64,000 nucleotides of DNA from Paenibacillus tianmuensis. GTDB taxonomy: Bacteria > Bacillota > Bacilli > Paenibacillales > NBRC-103111. Numbering within the stretch: position 1 is the stretch's first letter; each line of letters opens with the position of its first letter. The position numbers were made by a program, and so were the translations under genes. Below, in pieces: positions 53,711-61,613 of this stretch. The stretch is taken from NCBI RefSeq assembly GCF_900100345.1, contig NZ_FMTT01000019.1:32688-96687 (forward strand), in the 5' to 3' direction. The notes below the pieces were generated by a model. That model did no database searches. It was not told the DNA's origin and saw only the letters and a program-made list of their open reading frames with translations.

Positions 53711-54709
53711 ATGAGCAAACCGAAAATTTATATTTCCAAAGCGATCCCGGAACCTGCGCTTGCTTATCTGGAGCAGCATTGCGAGTGCCGGATGTGGGAC
53801 GGACAAGGCGCCGCATCCCGACAAGGGCTTCTCGCAGAGCTTCACGACGTGGAGGGGCTGCTGACGACCGGGGGTCCGATCAACCGGGAGCTGCTGGACC
53901 ATGCCCCTAAGCTGCGGGCGGTCAGCAGCATTTCGGTTGGGTACAATCACTTCGATCTGGAAGTGATGAAAGCCCGCCGGGTCATCGGAACGAATACGCC
54001 GCACGTGCTGGACGAGACGGTTGCGGACCTGGTGTTGTCGCTTATGCTGTCCGCGGCACGGCGTATCCCGGAGCTGGATGCGTTCGTGAAGCAGGGACGC
54101 TGGCAGCGGGGCAAAGGGCTGACCGACGAATATTTCTTCGGCATGGACGTGCACCATCAGACGCTCGGCATCATCGGGATGGGCCGGATCGGCGAAGCGA
54201 TTGCCAAGCGTGCGGTGGACGGCTTCGGCATGAGCCTGCTTTATCATAACCGCAGCCGGAAGCCGGAGGCGGAAGAACGGTTTGGCGCCCGCTATTGCAG
54301 CTTGGACGAGCTGCTGCGGGAGTCGGACTTCGTCGTGATGATGACGCCGCTGACGCCGGAGACGGAAGGCATGATCCGGCAGGAGCATTTCGAAATAATG
54401 AAGTCGACGGCGTTCTTCATCAACGCTTCCCGCGGGCAGACGGTGGACGAACCGTCGCTGATTCAAGCCCTGCAAACCGGACTCATCCGGGGCGCGGGAC
54501 TTGACGTGTTCGATCCGGAGCCCCCGAGCCCGGACAATCCGCTGCTGCATATGCCGAACGTGGTCACGCTGCCGCATATCGGTTCGGCCACAGCCAAGAC
54601 GCGGCTCGATATGGCGATGCTCGCCGCGCGCAATCTCGTCGCCGCGCTGACCGGCGGACACCCGCCGAATGTCGTGCCGGAGCTGCGGGAGCTGCTCGAA
54701 AATAAGTAG
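53711..54709 (+). CDS. D-2-hydroxyacid dehydrogenase
   Basis: A 332-residue NAD(P)-dependent enzyme. The Rossmann motif GIIGMGRIGEAIAKRA is near residue 155; the catalytic Arg is in FINASRGQTVDE near residue 240, the Glu in DVFDPEPPSPDNP near residue 265 and the His in LPHIGSAT near residue 285. The N-terminal catalytic domain has SSISVGYNHFDLE. Close types reduce glyoxylate, hydroxypyruvate or 2-ketogluconate. GGAGAGGAG precedes ATG 53711. It follows larE by 21 bp, so both may share a transcript, possibly in lactate or glycerate metabolism. Confidence 0.88.
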   Translation: MSKPKIYISKAIPEPALAYLEQHCECRMWDGQGAASRQGLLAELHDVEGLLTTGGPINRELLDHAPKLRAVSSISVGYNHFDLEVMKARRVIGTNTPHVLDETVADLVLSLMLSAARRIPELDAFVKQGRWQRGKGLTDEYFFGMDVHHQTLGIIGMGRIGEAIAKRAVDGFGMSLLYHNRSRKPEAEERFGARYCSLDELLRESDFVVMMTPLTPETEGMIRQEHFEIMKSTAFFINASRGQTVDEPSLIQALQTGLIRGAGLDVFDPEPPSPDNPLLHMPNVVTLPHIGSATAKTRLDMAMLAARNLVAALTGGHPPNVVPELRELLENK

Positions 54710-54735
54710 CCGCTGTCGTATGATGCTGTAAGTTT

Positions 54736-54761
54736 AAAAGCCGCTGAATGCGGCTTTTTTT
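54736..54761. terminator. Bidirectional terminator
   Basis: AAAAGCCGC (54736-54744) pairs with GCGGCTTTT (54750-54758) with extra T residues, between convergent genes. Confidence 0.85.
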
Positions 54762-54794
54762 GCGTGTCATGATATATCGAGGGCTATGTGGATA

Positions 54795-55694
54795 TTAGCA
54801 TTTTCCGCCTATACCGGACGGCTTGATGTTTCGGGCCGCATTCCAAGCTGCATAGAACTCGGCAACCGAAGCGTAGCGTTCATCCCGGTCCGGCTGAACC
54901 GCTCGCAGAGCCGTTTCGTACAATTCCTCATCTGCCTCCCACTTCAAGTAAGAACGATCCCGTTCCCCGCCTAGCAGGCCGAAAGCGATGGCCCCCATGT
55001 TAAAGACATTGGTTCGTGCGTCTATGTCCGCGCCGAGCTCGAATTCTTCGGGCGACATGAAGCGGGAGGAGCCCCACAGTCGGCCCATCGTATTGATAAA
55101 GGGCTTTTTCCGGTACAAGTCAATATCGCAAATTTCCGTCAGGCCTTGTTTGAAATCGTACAAGATGCTGCCGTCATAAAAATCGACAGCGACATAACCG
55201 CTTGCTTCTACATGAACGTGAAACGAAAAGATACAGTCCAACGAACGAAGCCGTTCTTCGACAGGCAGCTGCCGGAAACGGAAAAACGGAGAATCCGGAT
55301 GCGTGTATTTTTGCGGTGGGGGAAAGGACCAATGCGAATGCAGACATTCGCCGTCAAACCAGTCGAATACGGCCGCATAGCCGTTCTCTACTTCAAAATG
55401 CTCCTCCAGCGTGATGAGATGGGGATGATTCAAGGCTTCATAAAGCGGGAGAGCCTGCTTTAATCGGATGATAGCCTCTTGAGGAGTTCCGGTGTAGGCC
55501 ACGGTCGGCGCTCCTGCATACTTCACGAACTTCTTGCGGCCCTCTCGTTCGATGCCGAAGGACAGGTTTCCCGAATCCTGCTGATCGAAGACACAAAATA
55601 CCCGGCCGAGCTTCTGCAGCCATTCGAAGGGATGAAGCTCTTTTAATTGGAATGATATGCCGTCTATGCTTACGGGAACGGAATGATTCGTCAT
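54795..55694 (-). CDS. Protein kinase-like protein with altered catalytic motifs
   Basis: A 299-residue soluble protein with a recognisable kinase fold. The ATP-binding Lys is probably in KKFVKYAG near residue 55, followed by ALNHPHLITLEEHFE and DWFDGECL as in the N lobe. The catalytic loop reads SGYVAVDFYDGSILYDF instead of HRDLKxxN, the metal-binding DFG position reads CDIDLY, and SSRFMSPEEFELG with DVFNMG-like VFNMGAIAFG resembles the activation segment. This variant is known in Bacillus relatives; activity is uncertain. GGAGG precedes ATG 55694. No partner gene adjoins it. Confidence 0.72.
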   Translation of the reverse strand: MTNHSVPVSIDGISFQLKELHPFEWLQKLGRVFCVFDQQDSGNLSFGIEREGRKKFVKYAGAPTVAYTGTPQEAIIRLKQALPLYEALNHPHLITLEEHFEVENGYAAVFDWFDGECLHSHWSFPPPQKYTHPDSPFFRFRQLPVEERLRSLDCIFSFHVHVEASGYVAVDFYDGSILYDFKQGLTEICDIDLYRKKPFINTMGRLWGSSRFMSPEEFELGADIDARTNVFNMGAIAFGLLGGERDRSYLKWEADEELYETALRAVQPDRDERYASVAEFYAAWNAARNIKPSGIGGKC

Positions 55695-55869
55695 GGCACG
55701 CCTCCATAGATTCGAATATGGGAAAGTACTCCCACATTTTAACACATGTCGTATCAAGCTTATGTGTCTAATATACACATTCGCCCAATTACGCATAGAC
55801 AATCACCTAAAAAGTATATAACCAAATATAATATCGGAAAAATTAAGATTGAATAAGGAGCGATTTTTA

Positions 55870-56100
55870 TTGTATAGGCAGAATTGTATCCGTGTCCCAT
55901 ACACCTATGAACAATGTATGGCGGATTGTACAGCTGGACCTGATGGAGGGTATCCTGATGAGTGTAGGGTACCATGCAGGGAGTATAAAACAAAGCCTTG
56001 GTATTTAGCATGTACAGCACCTATGGCATATACACCTAGAGTACCTTTGGGTTATACCTATGGAATACCTAGCTACTGGTACCATCCCTACTCATGGTAA
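55870..56100 (+). CDS. Cys- and Tyr-rich orphan peptide, spore-coat-like
   Basis: TTG 55870 follows AAGGAG by nine bases and gives 76 residues; an upstream TTG 55849 would make 83. Six Cys stand at positions 6, 16, 20, 32, 36 and 48, with two CX3C pairs and regular spacing (9-3-11-3-11). The last 25 residues are rich in Tyr, Pro, Trp and Gly (GYTYGIPSYWYHPYSW). There is no signal peptide. The gene is AT-richer than its neighbours and is followed by its own terminator. Composition suits a crosslinked coat or crust protein; I do not recognise the family. Confidence 0.6.
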   Translation: MYRQNCIRVPYTYEQCMADCTAGPDGGYPDECRVPCREYKTKPWYLACTAPMAYTPRVPLGYTYGIPSYWYHPYSW

Positions 56101-56142
56101 AATCCTCACTTAATTCCAGTTCACACGGCATTGCGAAAAAGC

Positions 56143-56172
56143 AAAGAGAGGCTGCGGAAGCGCCTCTCTTTC
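56143..56172. terminator. Terminator of the orphan peptide / ArsR operon
   Basis: AAAGAGAGGC (56143-56152) pairs with GCCTCTCTTT (56162-56171), a 10-bp stem, lying between convergent genes. Confidence 0.85.
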
Positions 56173-56182
56173 TTGTGAAACC

Positions 56183-56563
56183 TTATTCTGCCGAGCGGGT
56201 ACCGTCTTCATCCGGAGTAATGAGGGATATCGTTCCATCCGTTTCGTCGCCTTCGACAAAACGCTGCAGCGCCAGCAGCTTGTTGTCCCAGTATCTTTCG
56301 TAATAAGCCAGCCACCGCTTCAATTCGAGCAGCGGCTCGGGCTCCAGCCGGTACCGCGTTTCGCGGCCGACTTTTCTTTCTTTGACCAGCCCGGCCTCGG
56401 CCAAAATGCGCAGATGCTTGGATACGGCCGTCCGGCTCATCGGAAAGTGGCAGCTGATCACGGTAACGGGCATTTCCCGCTCTCCCAGCATGCTCAGCAG
56501 CTGGCGTCGGGTCGGGTCGGCTATCGCCTGAAAGACATCAGGCTTGCGTGAAGGGGCGGCCAT
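56183..56563 (-). CDS. ArsR-family regulator
   Basis: A 126-residue winged-helix repressor. AIADPTRRQLLSMLGERE and MSRTAVSKHLRILAEAGLV contain the recognition helix; the wing is VGRETRYRLEPEPL. This matches the ArsR type paired with SRPBCC proteins (as in YczG/SdpR-like pairs) and has no clear metal-binding Cys set. ATG 56563 starts one base after the stop of the SRPBCC gene, with GAGGGC upstream, so the pair is translationally coupled. A perfect operator-like repeat in the operon promoter suggests autoregulation. Confidence 0.87.
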   Translation of the reverse strand: MAAPSRKPDVFQAIADPTRRQLLSMLGEREMPVTVISCHFPMSRTAVSKHLRILAEAGLVKERKVGRETRYRLEPEPLLELKRWLAYYERYWDNKLLALQRFVEGDETDGTISLITPDEDGTRSAE

Positions 56564-56564
56564 A

Positions 56565-56990
56565 TCAGCCCTCGACGAAGGTAACGAGCTTTTGCACAAT
56601 GCCGACCCAGCCTTTGTCCATTGTTTCGCGAACGGCTTGATGCGGTTGACCGAATTCGGTAACTTTGTCGGCATCCCAGCCGGAGTGAATAAGCGTAAAT
56701 TCCGTCTGTCCTTCCTTCTCCGTCAGTTCGAACACAATTGTCCAATCTTTACCCCAACGGAACGAAAGGCGATTCGGAGGATCAAGCTCCGTTACTTTGC
56801 AGGGGGACATGCCGAACGGGCCGGCGTTCAATTGGAATTCATAACCGAGAATAGGCTGAAAATCGTTGGGCATAAACCACGCGGCAATGCCTTCCGAGGT
56901 GGCAACGGCGTCCCATACTTTTTGAATTGGCGCTTTGAGCAGGGCAGTTCTGCGAATTTCCAGCAGCGTATTTTGCGTATTGTTTTCCAT
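56565..56990 (-). CDS. SRPBCC/AHSA1-domain protein
   Basis: A 141-residue single-domain START-like protein. IRRTALLKAPIQKVWDAVATSEGIAAWF is reduced here to the key parts: LLKAPIQKVWDAVATSEGI at the N-terminus, FGMSPCKVTELDPPNRLSF in the middle and a C-terminal helix ending GWVGIVQKL. AHSA1-type proteins bind hydrophobic ligands in a cavity. It is the first gene of an operon with an ArsR regulator, so the regulator may sense a stress that the SRPBCC protein helps to handle. It starts at ATG 56990 with GGAGGAATG upstream. Confidence 0.87.
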   Translation of the reverse strand: MENNTQNTLLEIRRTALLKAPIQKVWDAVATSEGIAAWFMPNDFQPILGYEFQLNAGPFGMSPCKVTELDPPNRLSFRWGKDWTIVFELTEKEGQTEFTLIHSGWDADKVTEFGQPHQAVRETMDKGWVGIVQKLVTFVEG

Positions 56991-57031
56991 ATGATTTCAT
57001 TCCTCCGATGTGAGTGGGTGCGATCATCCGT

Positions 57032-57061
57032 ATTATATGAAACCAAAAGGTTTCATGTCAA
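57032..57061 (-). promoter_or_regulatory. Promoter with embedded ArsR operator
   Basis: On the minus strand TTGACA (57056-57061), an 18-bp spacer and TATAAT (57032-57037). The spacer is almost wholly filled by a perfect palindrome, ATGAAACC-4-GGTTTCAT (57037-57056). A repressor bound there would block the promoter; the ArsR protein of this operon is the obvious candidate. Confidence 0.8.
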
Positions 57062-57084
57062 GGAGCGGAAAAAACTGGTCACAA

Positions 57085-57127
57085 AAAGCCCGAATACCTA
57101 TCGATTCATCGAAAGTATTCGGGCTTT
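57085..57127. terminator. Bidirectional terminator near DUF2533 gene
   Basis: AAAGCCCGAATAC (57085-57097) pairs perfectly with GTATTCGGGCTTT (57115-57127), with a smaller CGAT/ATCG stem inside the loop. Confidence 0.85.
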
Positions 57128-57136
57128 AAGGGCGAT

Positions 57137-57397
57137 TTACTTCATCTTTTTATCGGCGGCTTCGCGCACCATGTCCGGGGTGACATGAACCCGGGTCGGG
57201 GAAATGCCGTTCCGGGCGTGCCGATTGATGCGGTCCGTCGCCGCGTTAATGGTATCGACGCTGAACGATTCGCCAGCGCTGCACAAGGCGATCGCTTCCT
57301 CAATCGCAGCCTCCCGTTCGTTTTCCAGTTCAAGAAAACGTTCCAAGTGCGCGTTTTGTTTACGGGTATGGTTCGTGATGGCTTCATGGACATTCAT
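57137..57397 (-). CDS. DUF2533-family (YpbS-like) small protein
   Basis: An 86-residue helical, soluble protein. HEAITNHTRKQNAHLERFLEL, here only noted by its start, and FSVDTINAATDRINRHAR and TRVHVTPDMVREAA resemble the DUF2533/YpbS family of Bacillales, whose function is unknown. AAGGAGCTGCTG lies upstream of ATG 57397. It is monocistronic and ends at a strong terminator. Confidence 0.72.
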   Translation of the reverse strand: MNVHEAITNHTRKQNAHLERFLELENEREAAIEEAIALCSAGESFSVDTINAATDRINRHARNGISPTRVHVTPDMVREAADKKMK

Positions 57398-57586
57398 TAA
57401 GATCAGCAGCTCCTTTAACAGACCGGAATTCGATAAAATTTATGATACTATAAGGGGCTCGGCGTGACAATGCCGCAGATCAATACAATAAAATTCCAAA
57501 GACACTATGCAATTCCAAATCGGATTTTGATACAATGAAAACAGTAAGTTAATTCTTTCTATGGAAAAAGGAGGGATATCAAGCGT

Positions 57587-58216
57587 ATGATGAACGAGCG
57601 CCGAGTAAACTATGATGATCTTCAAGGGAAGCTGCAAACGGGGGACTTGCTGTTTTGCCACGGGATCTTTCCGGAAGCGCTTCAGATCGAGGCGATTGAA
57701 CGCTCGCCATGGTCACACGTAGGCATGGTAGTCAAGCTTCCGGGCGTGGAAGAGCTATTGCTGTGGGAATCGACGACGATGCAGACGCTGCCGGATGTGG
57801 AGCTGAAGCGACTCAAGAAAGCAGGACCGATGCTCGTATCGTTACGGGAGAGGATAGCTACGGATGTGAGTGGCGGACACGATGCGTTGTTTGCGTTCCG
57901 CTTGCTTGAAGCGCAGCGCAGCGATGGGTTAACGGTTAAGCTGAAGCAGTTTATTGAGGAAGTACATCAGGCGTCTTTTCCGTCGATGGAGCGGATGGCT
58001 TTGGAGTATTTGGAAGGGAAGCTTCACATTCAGGCAGGCGGGTCTAGCTTATTTTGCAGTGAGCTGGTAGCGGAAACCTATATGCACCTCGGGATTATGG
58101 ACAGGTCGCATCCGTCTAACAGCTACCAGCCAGCCGACTTCTCTAATCGGACGGATTTGCCGCTGTGTTCTGGCTGCAAGCTGAGTGACGAACTGCTGCT
58201 GCTGACCGATGTTTAA
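57587..58216 (+). CDS. YiiX-like permuted papain-fold hydrolase
   Basis: A 209-residue protein. A circularly permuted NlpC/P60-like active site is visible: TGDLLFCHG and SPWSHVGMVV (His near residue 45), LLLWEST (Glu near residue 66) and LFCSELVAETYMHLGI (Cys near residue 164). YiiX-type enzymes may cleave amide or ester bonds in lipids or cell-wall peptides. There is no signal peptide. GGAGGGATA lies upstream; ATG 57587 and ATG 57590 are both possible. The large hybrid kinase gene overlaps its end by eight bases, so the hydrolase appears to be part of that signalling operon. Confidence 0.8.
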   Translation: MMNERRVNYDDLQGKLQTGDLLFCHGIFPEALQIEAIERSPWSHVGMVVKLPGVEELLLWESTTMQTLPDVELKRLKKAGPMLVSLRERIATDVSGGHDALFAFRLLEAQRSDGLTVKLKQFIEEVHQASFPSMERMALEYLEGKLHIQAGGSSLFCSELVAETYMHLGIMDRSHPSNSYQPADFSNRTDLPLCSGCKLSDELLLLTDV

Positions 58217-61200
58217 GAGAATGGCCCGGTACGCTGACAAGGATGGCAGCGTTCTACCCGCAGCGGTTCGTCTTATCGTACTGCTTGTCCTGATCGCGAC
58301 CGGGCTAAGTGGATGCAGTATGGAGCTATCGGACTTGTCGCAAGGCCTTGAGCCGCGGGCAGCGGCGGGGCGGATGGACTTGTCGGGATGGGACTGGCAG
58401 CAGGGTGGAATCGTTGCCTTGAACGGCGAATGGGAATTTTACGGATCGAAGCTGTTGACGCCGGAATCGTTCCGGGATGAGCCTTTGCCCAAGCCAGAAG
58501 CGTATTTTATGTCCCCGGGGTATTGGAACAGCAAAGCGCTTGGCGAGCAAGTCCTGCCTGTAGACGGCTTCGCCTCACTTCGTCTTCTTGTGGATATTCC
58601 TCCAAACGAGCGGATGCTGGCGATCAAAGTGAATAATATTTTCACTGCTTATCGCGTTTGGGTGAATGGTGAGCTTCTGGCTTCCGCCGGAATCGTCAGC
58701 AAGGAAGTTGGCAGCGCCGTGGCCAGACAGATCGTGCAAACCGCGCCGTTTCAGGTGGCCGCAGACCGCAAACAGTTAGAAATTGTCGTGCAGATGTCCA
58801 ACTACAGTTTTTCGAAAAGCGGGCTGCAGGCCAGCATACAGCTTGGCACCGCGGCACAAATCGAAGCTCATTACCGGCGCACAATGGAAGGAATATTCAT
58901 CGCCTTCGGCGCTTGCGCGATGATGTCGCTCTATCATCTCGTGCTCTACGGACTTCGGCGGAGCGAACGCTCCGCGTTGTATTTGGGTTTATTTTCTTTG
59001 CTTGTCGCCGTCCGCATTTTGTTTGTAAACGATAGATACATTTACAACTGGTTTCCGAATCTGGACTGGGAATGGTTCTGTAAAATCCCCTACGCCGTTT
59101 TTTTCTTCAGCAATGTACTCGTTGTCAGGTTTGTTCACAGCTTGTATCCGCGTTATTTTGCCAAATCTGTTGTGCTTGCTTGCCAAGCGGCAGGGTTAGG
59201 CGCTACGCTCTTTTGCTTGTTCACTCCGCTAAAGTTGTATGATCGGCTGCTGATTCCGTTTCAACTTTTGACCTGCGCTTTGATTGTGTATGTCCTGTAT
59301 GTGCTCATTCGGGCCTTACGGGACCGGCAATCGGGGGCGCTTGTGTTTATGATCGGCTTTGCCGGCTTATCCGGAGCGGTCGTACACGATATTCTGTATC
59401 TTGCAGAATTCAGCAGCCTTGCGTCCTTGACGCCGTTTGGTTTGCTGCTCTTTATCGTCATGCAGTCGCTAATTCTGGCAGGCAAGTTTGTTCGCGCTTT
59501 CATGGACGTGGAACAGCTCTCGAACCGGCTGCTTGCGATGGATAAGCTGAAGGACGAATTTTTGGCCCATACGTCTCATGAGCTCAGAACTCCTCTGCAT
59601 GGCATGATCGGGCTCTCGGAGTCGCTCGTAGACGGGGTGGCCGGCAAGCTGCCGGAGCAAGCCGTCCGCAATTTGGAGCTCGTTATTACGAGTGGCAGGC
59701 GGTTGGCAACGCTCGTCGGTGACGTGCTGGATTATGCGCAATTAAAGCATAAAGAGCTGAATTTGCACAGGACGGAAATCGATCTGCGCAGCGCAGTCGA
59801 CGCGGTGTTGCGGTTGAGCGAGCCGCTACTGCGGGGGAAGACGGTAGCATTGATCAATGAAGTACCGGAGGGGCTGACCGTGCTTGCCGATGAGAATAGG
59901 ATGCAGCAAATTTTACATAATGTAATCGGCAATGCGGTCAAATTCACGGAAGACGGAAGCATCGCGGTGACCGCAACGACAGTCAGGGACGAAGTGGAAA
60001 TTAGAGTAACGGATACCGGAATCGGCATTGATGAGGAGCTTCGCGAGCGCATATTTGGGGCTTACGAGCAGGGGGAGGCATCTGCGCACGAAGGAACCGG
60101 ATTGGGATTAGCCGTAACGAAAAAGCTGGTGGAGCTTCACGGAGGCACGATCCGGGTGGAATCGCCGCCTGGCGGCGGGACTTGGATCATATTCACGCTG
60201 CCGACGCCTTTACGGCAGCAGCACTTGTTGAGAACGACGGCGGCGCTGCGGCAGGTGGAAGCCGTTGCGCCCCAAGGCTTGGAAGAGGAACGGCCGGTTC
60301 GCCGAATACAGTCAGAAGCCATGCGGCTGCGGGGCGCAGAGCCGGACGCGACAGCACCGATTGCGGTTTCGGATACGGCCGGTTCGCCGCAGGCCCACAT
60401 CCTGATCGTCGATGACGAACCGATCAATCTGCAAGTGCTGCGCAACCATTTGACGCTGGAAGGCTACGCCGTATGGGGAGCAGTCCATCCGAATGAAGCG
60501 CTACGTCTGATCAATGACGAGCGCAAACCGGACCTTGTGGTGCTGGACGTGATGCTCCCTAAGATGTCGGGCTTCGAAGTATGCTCCCGCATCCGGGAGC
60601 GGTATTCGGCCAGCGAGCTGCCGGTTATATTCTTAACCGCCAAGCCGCTGGAATCCGATTTGCTTGAAGGTTTCGGCGCGGGGGCGAACGACTATGTGAC
60701 GAAGCCTGTTGTCAAGCGGGAGCTCCTAGCCCGCATCAAGCTTCACTTACAGCTGACACGCTGGAACCAGACGCTGGAGCAGAAAGTGAAGGAGCGGACG
60801 GAGCTGCTTGAGGAAGCGCTCGCTACACTTCACGAGGCGAAAAACCGGCTCATCCAATCGGAGAAGCTCGCGTCCTTGGGCGGCATGGTGGCCGGTGTTG
60901 CGCATGAAATCAACAGCCCGATCGGCATTGGCGTCACGGCTTCGAGTCATTTGGCTGCCAGAAGCAGGGAGCTGCTGGACAAGTACGGCCACGGGCAACT
61001 GGGACGCAAGGAGCTGGAAACCTATTTCGCGGAGTGTGAGGAAACGGCGTCCATTCTGCTCAGTAACTTGCAGCGCACGGAGAAGCTCATCGCCAGCTTC
61101 AAGCAGGTGGCGGCGGATCGGACGGACGAGGAGCCACGAACATTTCGGGTGAAAGCGTACATCGGCGATATATTGCAAAGCTTGTCTCCGAAGCTTAAAA

Positions 61201-61613
61201 AAGGCGGTCACCGTATCGTTCTGGAGATGGAAGAGTCATTGGAGGTGTGCGGTTACCCCGGAGCTTTTTACCAGATCATTACGAATCTGGTGTTGAATTC
61301 GCAGCTGCATGCTTTCGACTCTGCTCAGGAGGGAACAATCATCATCCGGGCGGAATCTGACGGCCATTCGCTCATGGTCACGTTTTCAGACGATGGCAAG
61401 GGAATCGATTCCCGGCTGCTGCCCCGTATATTCGATCCGTTTGTGACGACGAAGCGCGGGCAAGGCGGTACTGGCCTCGGCCTCAGTGTCGTTTATAATC
61501 TTGTGGTACAAACCTGGGGAGGGACAATCATATGCGACAGCGTCACAGGCTGCGGGACGGCTTTTCAAATGGCGCTGCCGGTGCAGAGCGTTCCGTTGGA
61601 GGAAATGGTATGA
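58209..61613 (+). CDS. 7TM hybrid sensor kinase: HK-REC-HK
   Basis: 1134 residues. An N-terminal hydrophobic segment with GLSGC (Cys36) suggests a lipobox or anchor. Residues 45-215 are an extracellular jelly-roll of the 7TMR-DISM type (LNGEWEFYGSKLLTPESF); seven helices span about 225-430. Then come HisKA with His457 in SHELRTP and its ATPase domain (about 560-670), a receiver with Asp780 in VVLDVMLPK, a coiled coil, and a second kinase module with His899 in AHEINSP and ATPase motifs NLVLNS, DDGKGI, DPFVTTKRG, GLGLS. Two complete kinases around one receiver is rare. It overlaps the hydrolase gene before and the next kinase gene after. Confidence 0.88.
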   Translation: MFKRMARYADKDGSVLPAAVRLIVLLVLIATGLSGCSMELSDLSQGLEPRAAAGRMDLSGWDWQQGGIVALNGEWEFYGSKLLTPESFRDEPLPKPEAYFMSPGYWNSKALGEQVLPVDGFASLRLLVDIPPNERMLAIKVNNIFTAYRVWVNGELLASAGIVSKEVGSAVARQIVQTAPFQVAADRKQLEIVVQMSNYSFSKSGLQASIQLGTAAQIEAHYRRTMEGIFIAFGACAMMSLYHLVLYGLRRSERSALYLGLFSLLVAVRILFVNDRYIYNWFPNLDWEWFCKIPYAVFFFSNVLVVRFVHSLYPRYFAKSVVLACQAAGLGATLFCLFTPLKLYDRLLIPFQLLTCALIVYVLYVLIRALRDRQSGALVFMIGFAGLSGAVVHDILYLAEFSSLASLTPFGLLLFIVMQSLILAGKFVRAFMDVEQLSNRLLAMDKLKDEFLAHTSHELRTPLHGMIGLSESLVDGVAGKLPEQAVRNLELVITSGRRLATLVGDVLDYAQLKHKELNLHRTEIDLRSAVDAVLRLSEPLLRGKTVALINEVPEGLTVLADENRMQQILHNVIGNAVKFTEDGSIAVTATTVRDEVEIRVTDTGIGIDEELRERIFGAYEQGEASAHEGTGLGLAVTKKLVELHGGTIRVESPPGGGTWIIFTLPTPLRQQHLLRTTAALRQVEAVAPQGLEEERPVRRIQSEAMRLRGAEPDATAPIAVSDTAGSPQAHILIVDDEPINLQVLRNHLTLEGYAVWGAVHPNEALRLINDERKPDLVVLDVMLPKMSGFEVCSRIRERYSASELPVIFLTAKPLESDLLEGFGAGANDYVTKPVVKRELLARIKLHLQLTRWNQTLEQKVKERTELLEEALATLHEAKNRLIQSEKLASLGGMVAGVAHEINSPIGIGVTASSHLAARSRELLDKYGHGQLGRKELETYFAECEETASILLSNLQRTEKLIASFKQVAADRTDEEPRTFRVKAYIGDILQSLSPKLKKGGHRIVLEMEESLEVCGYPGAFYQIITNLVLNSQLHAFDSAQEGTIIIRAESDGHSLMVTFSDDGKGIDSRLLPRIFDPFVTTKRGQGGTGLGLSVVYNLVVQTWGGTIICDSVTGCGTAFQMALPVQSVPLEEMV

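Noticed and set aside
55760..56020. Minus-strand frame opposite the Cys-rich peptide, with a hydrophobic end
   Set aside because: There is no ribosome binding site, and the plus strand has a good site, a regular Cys pattern and a terminator.
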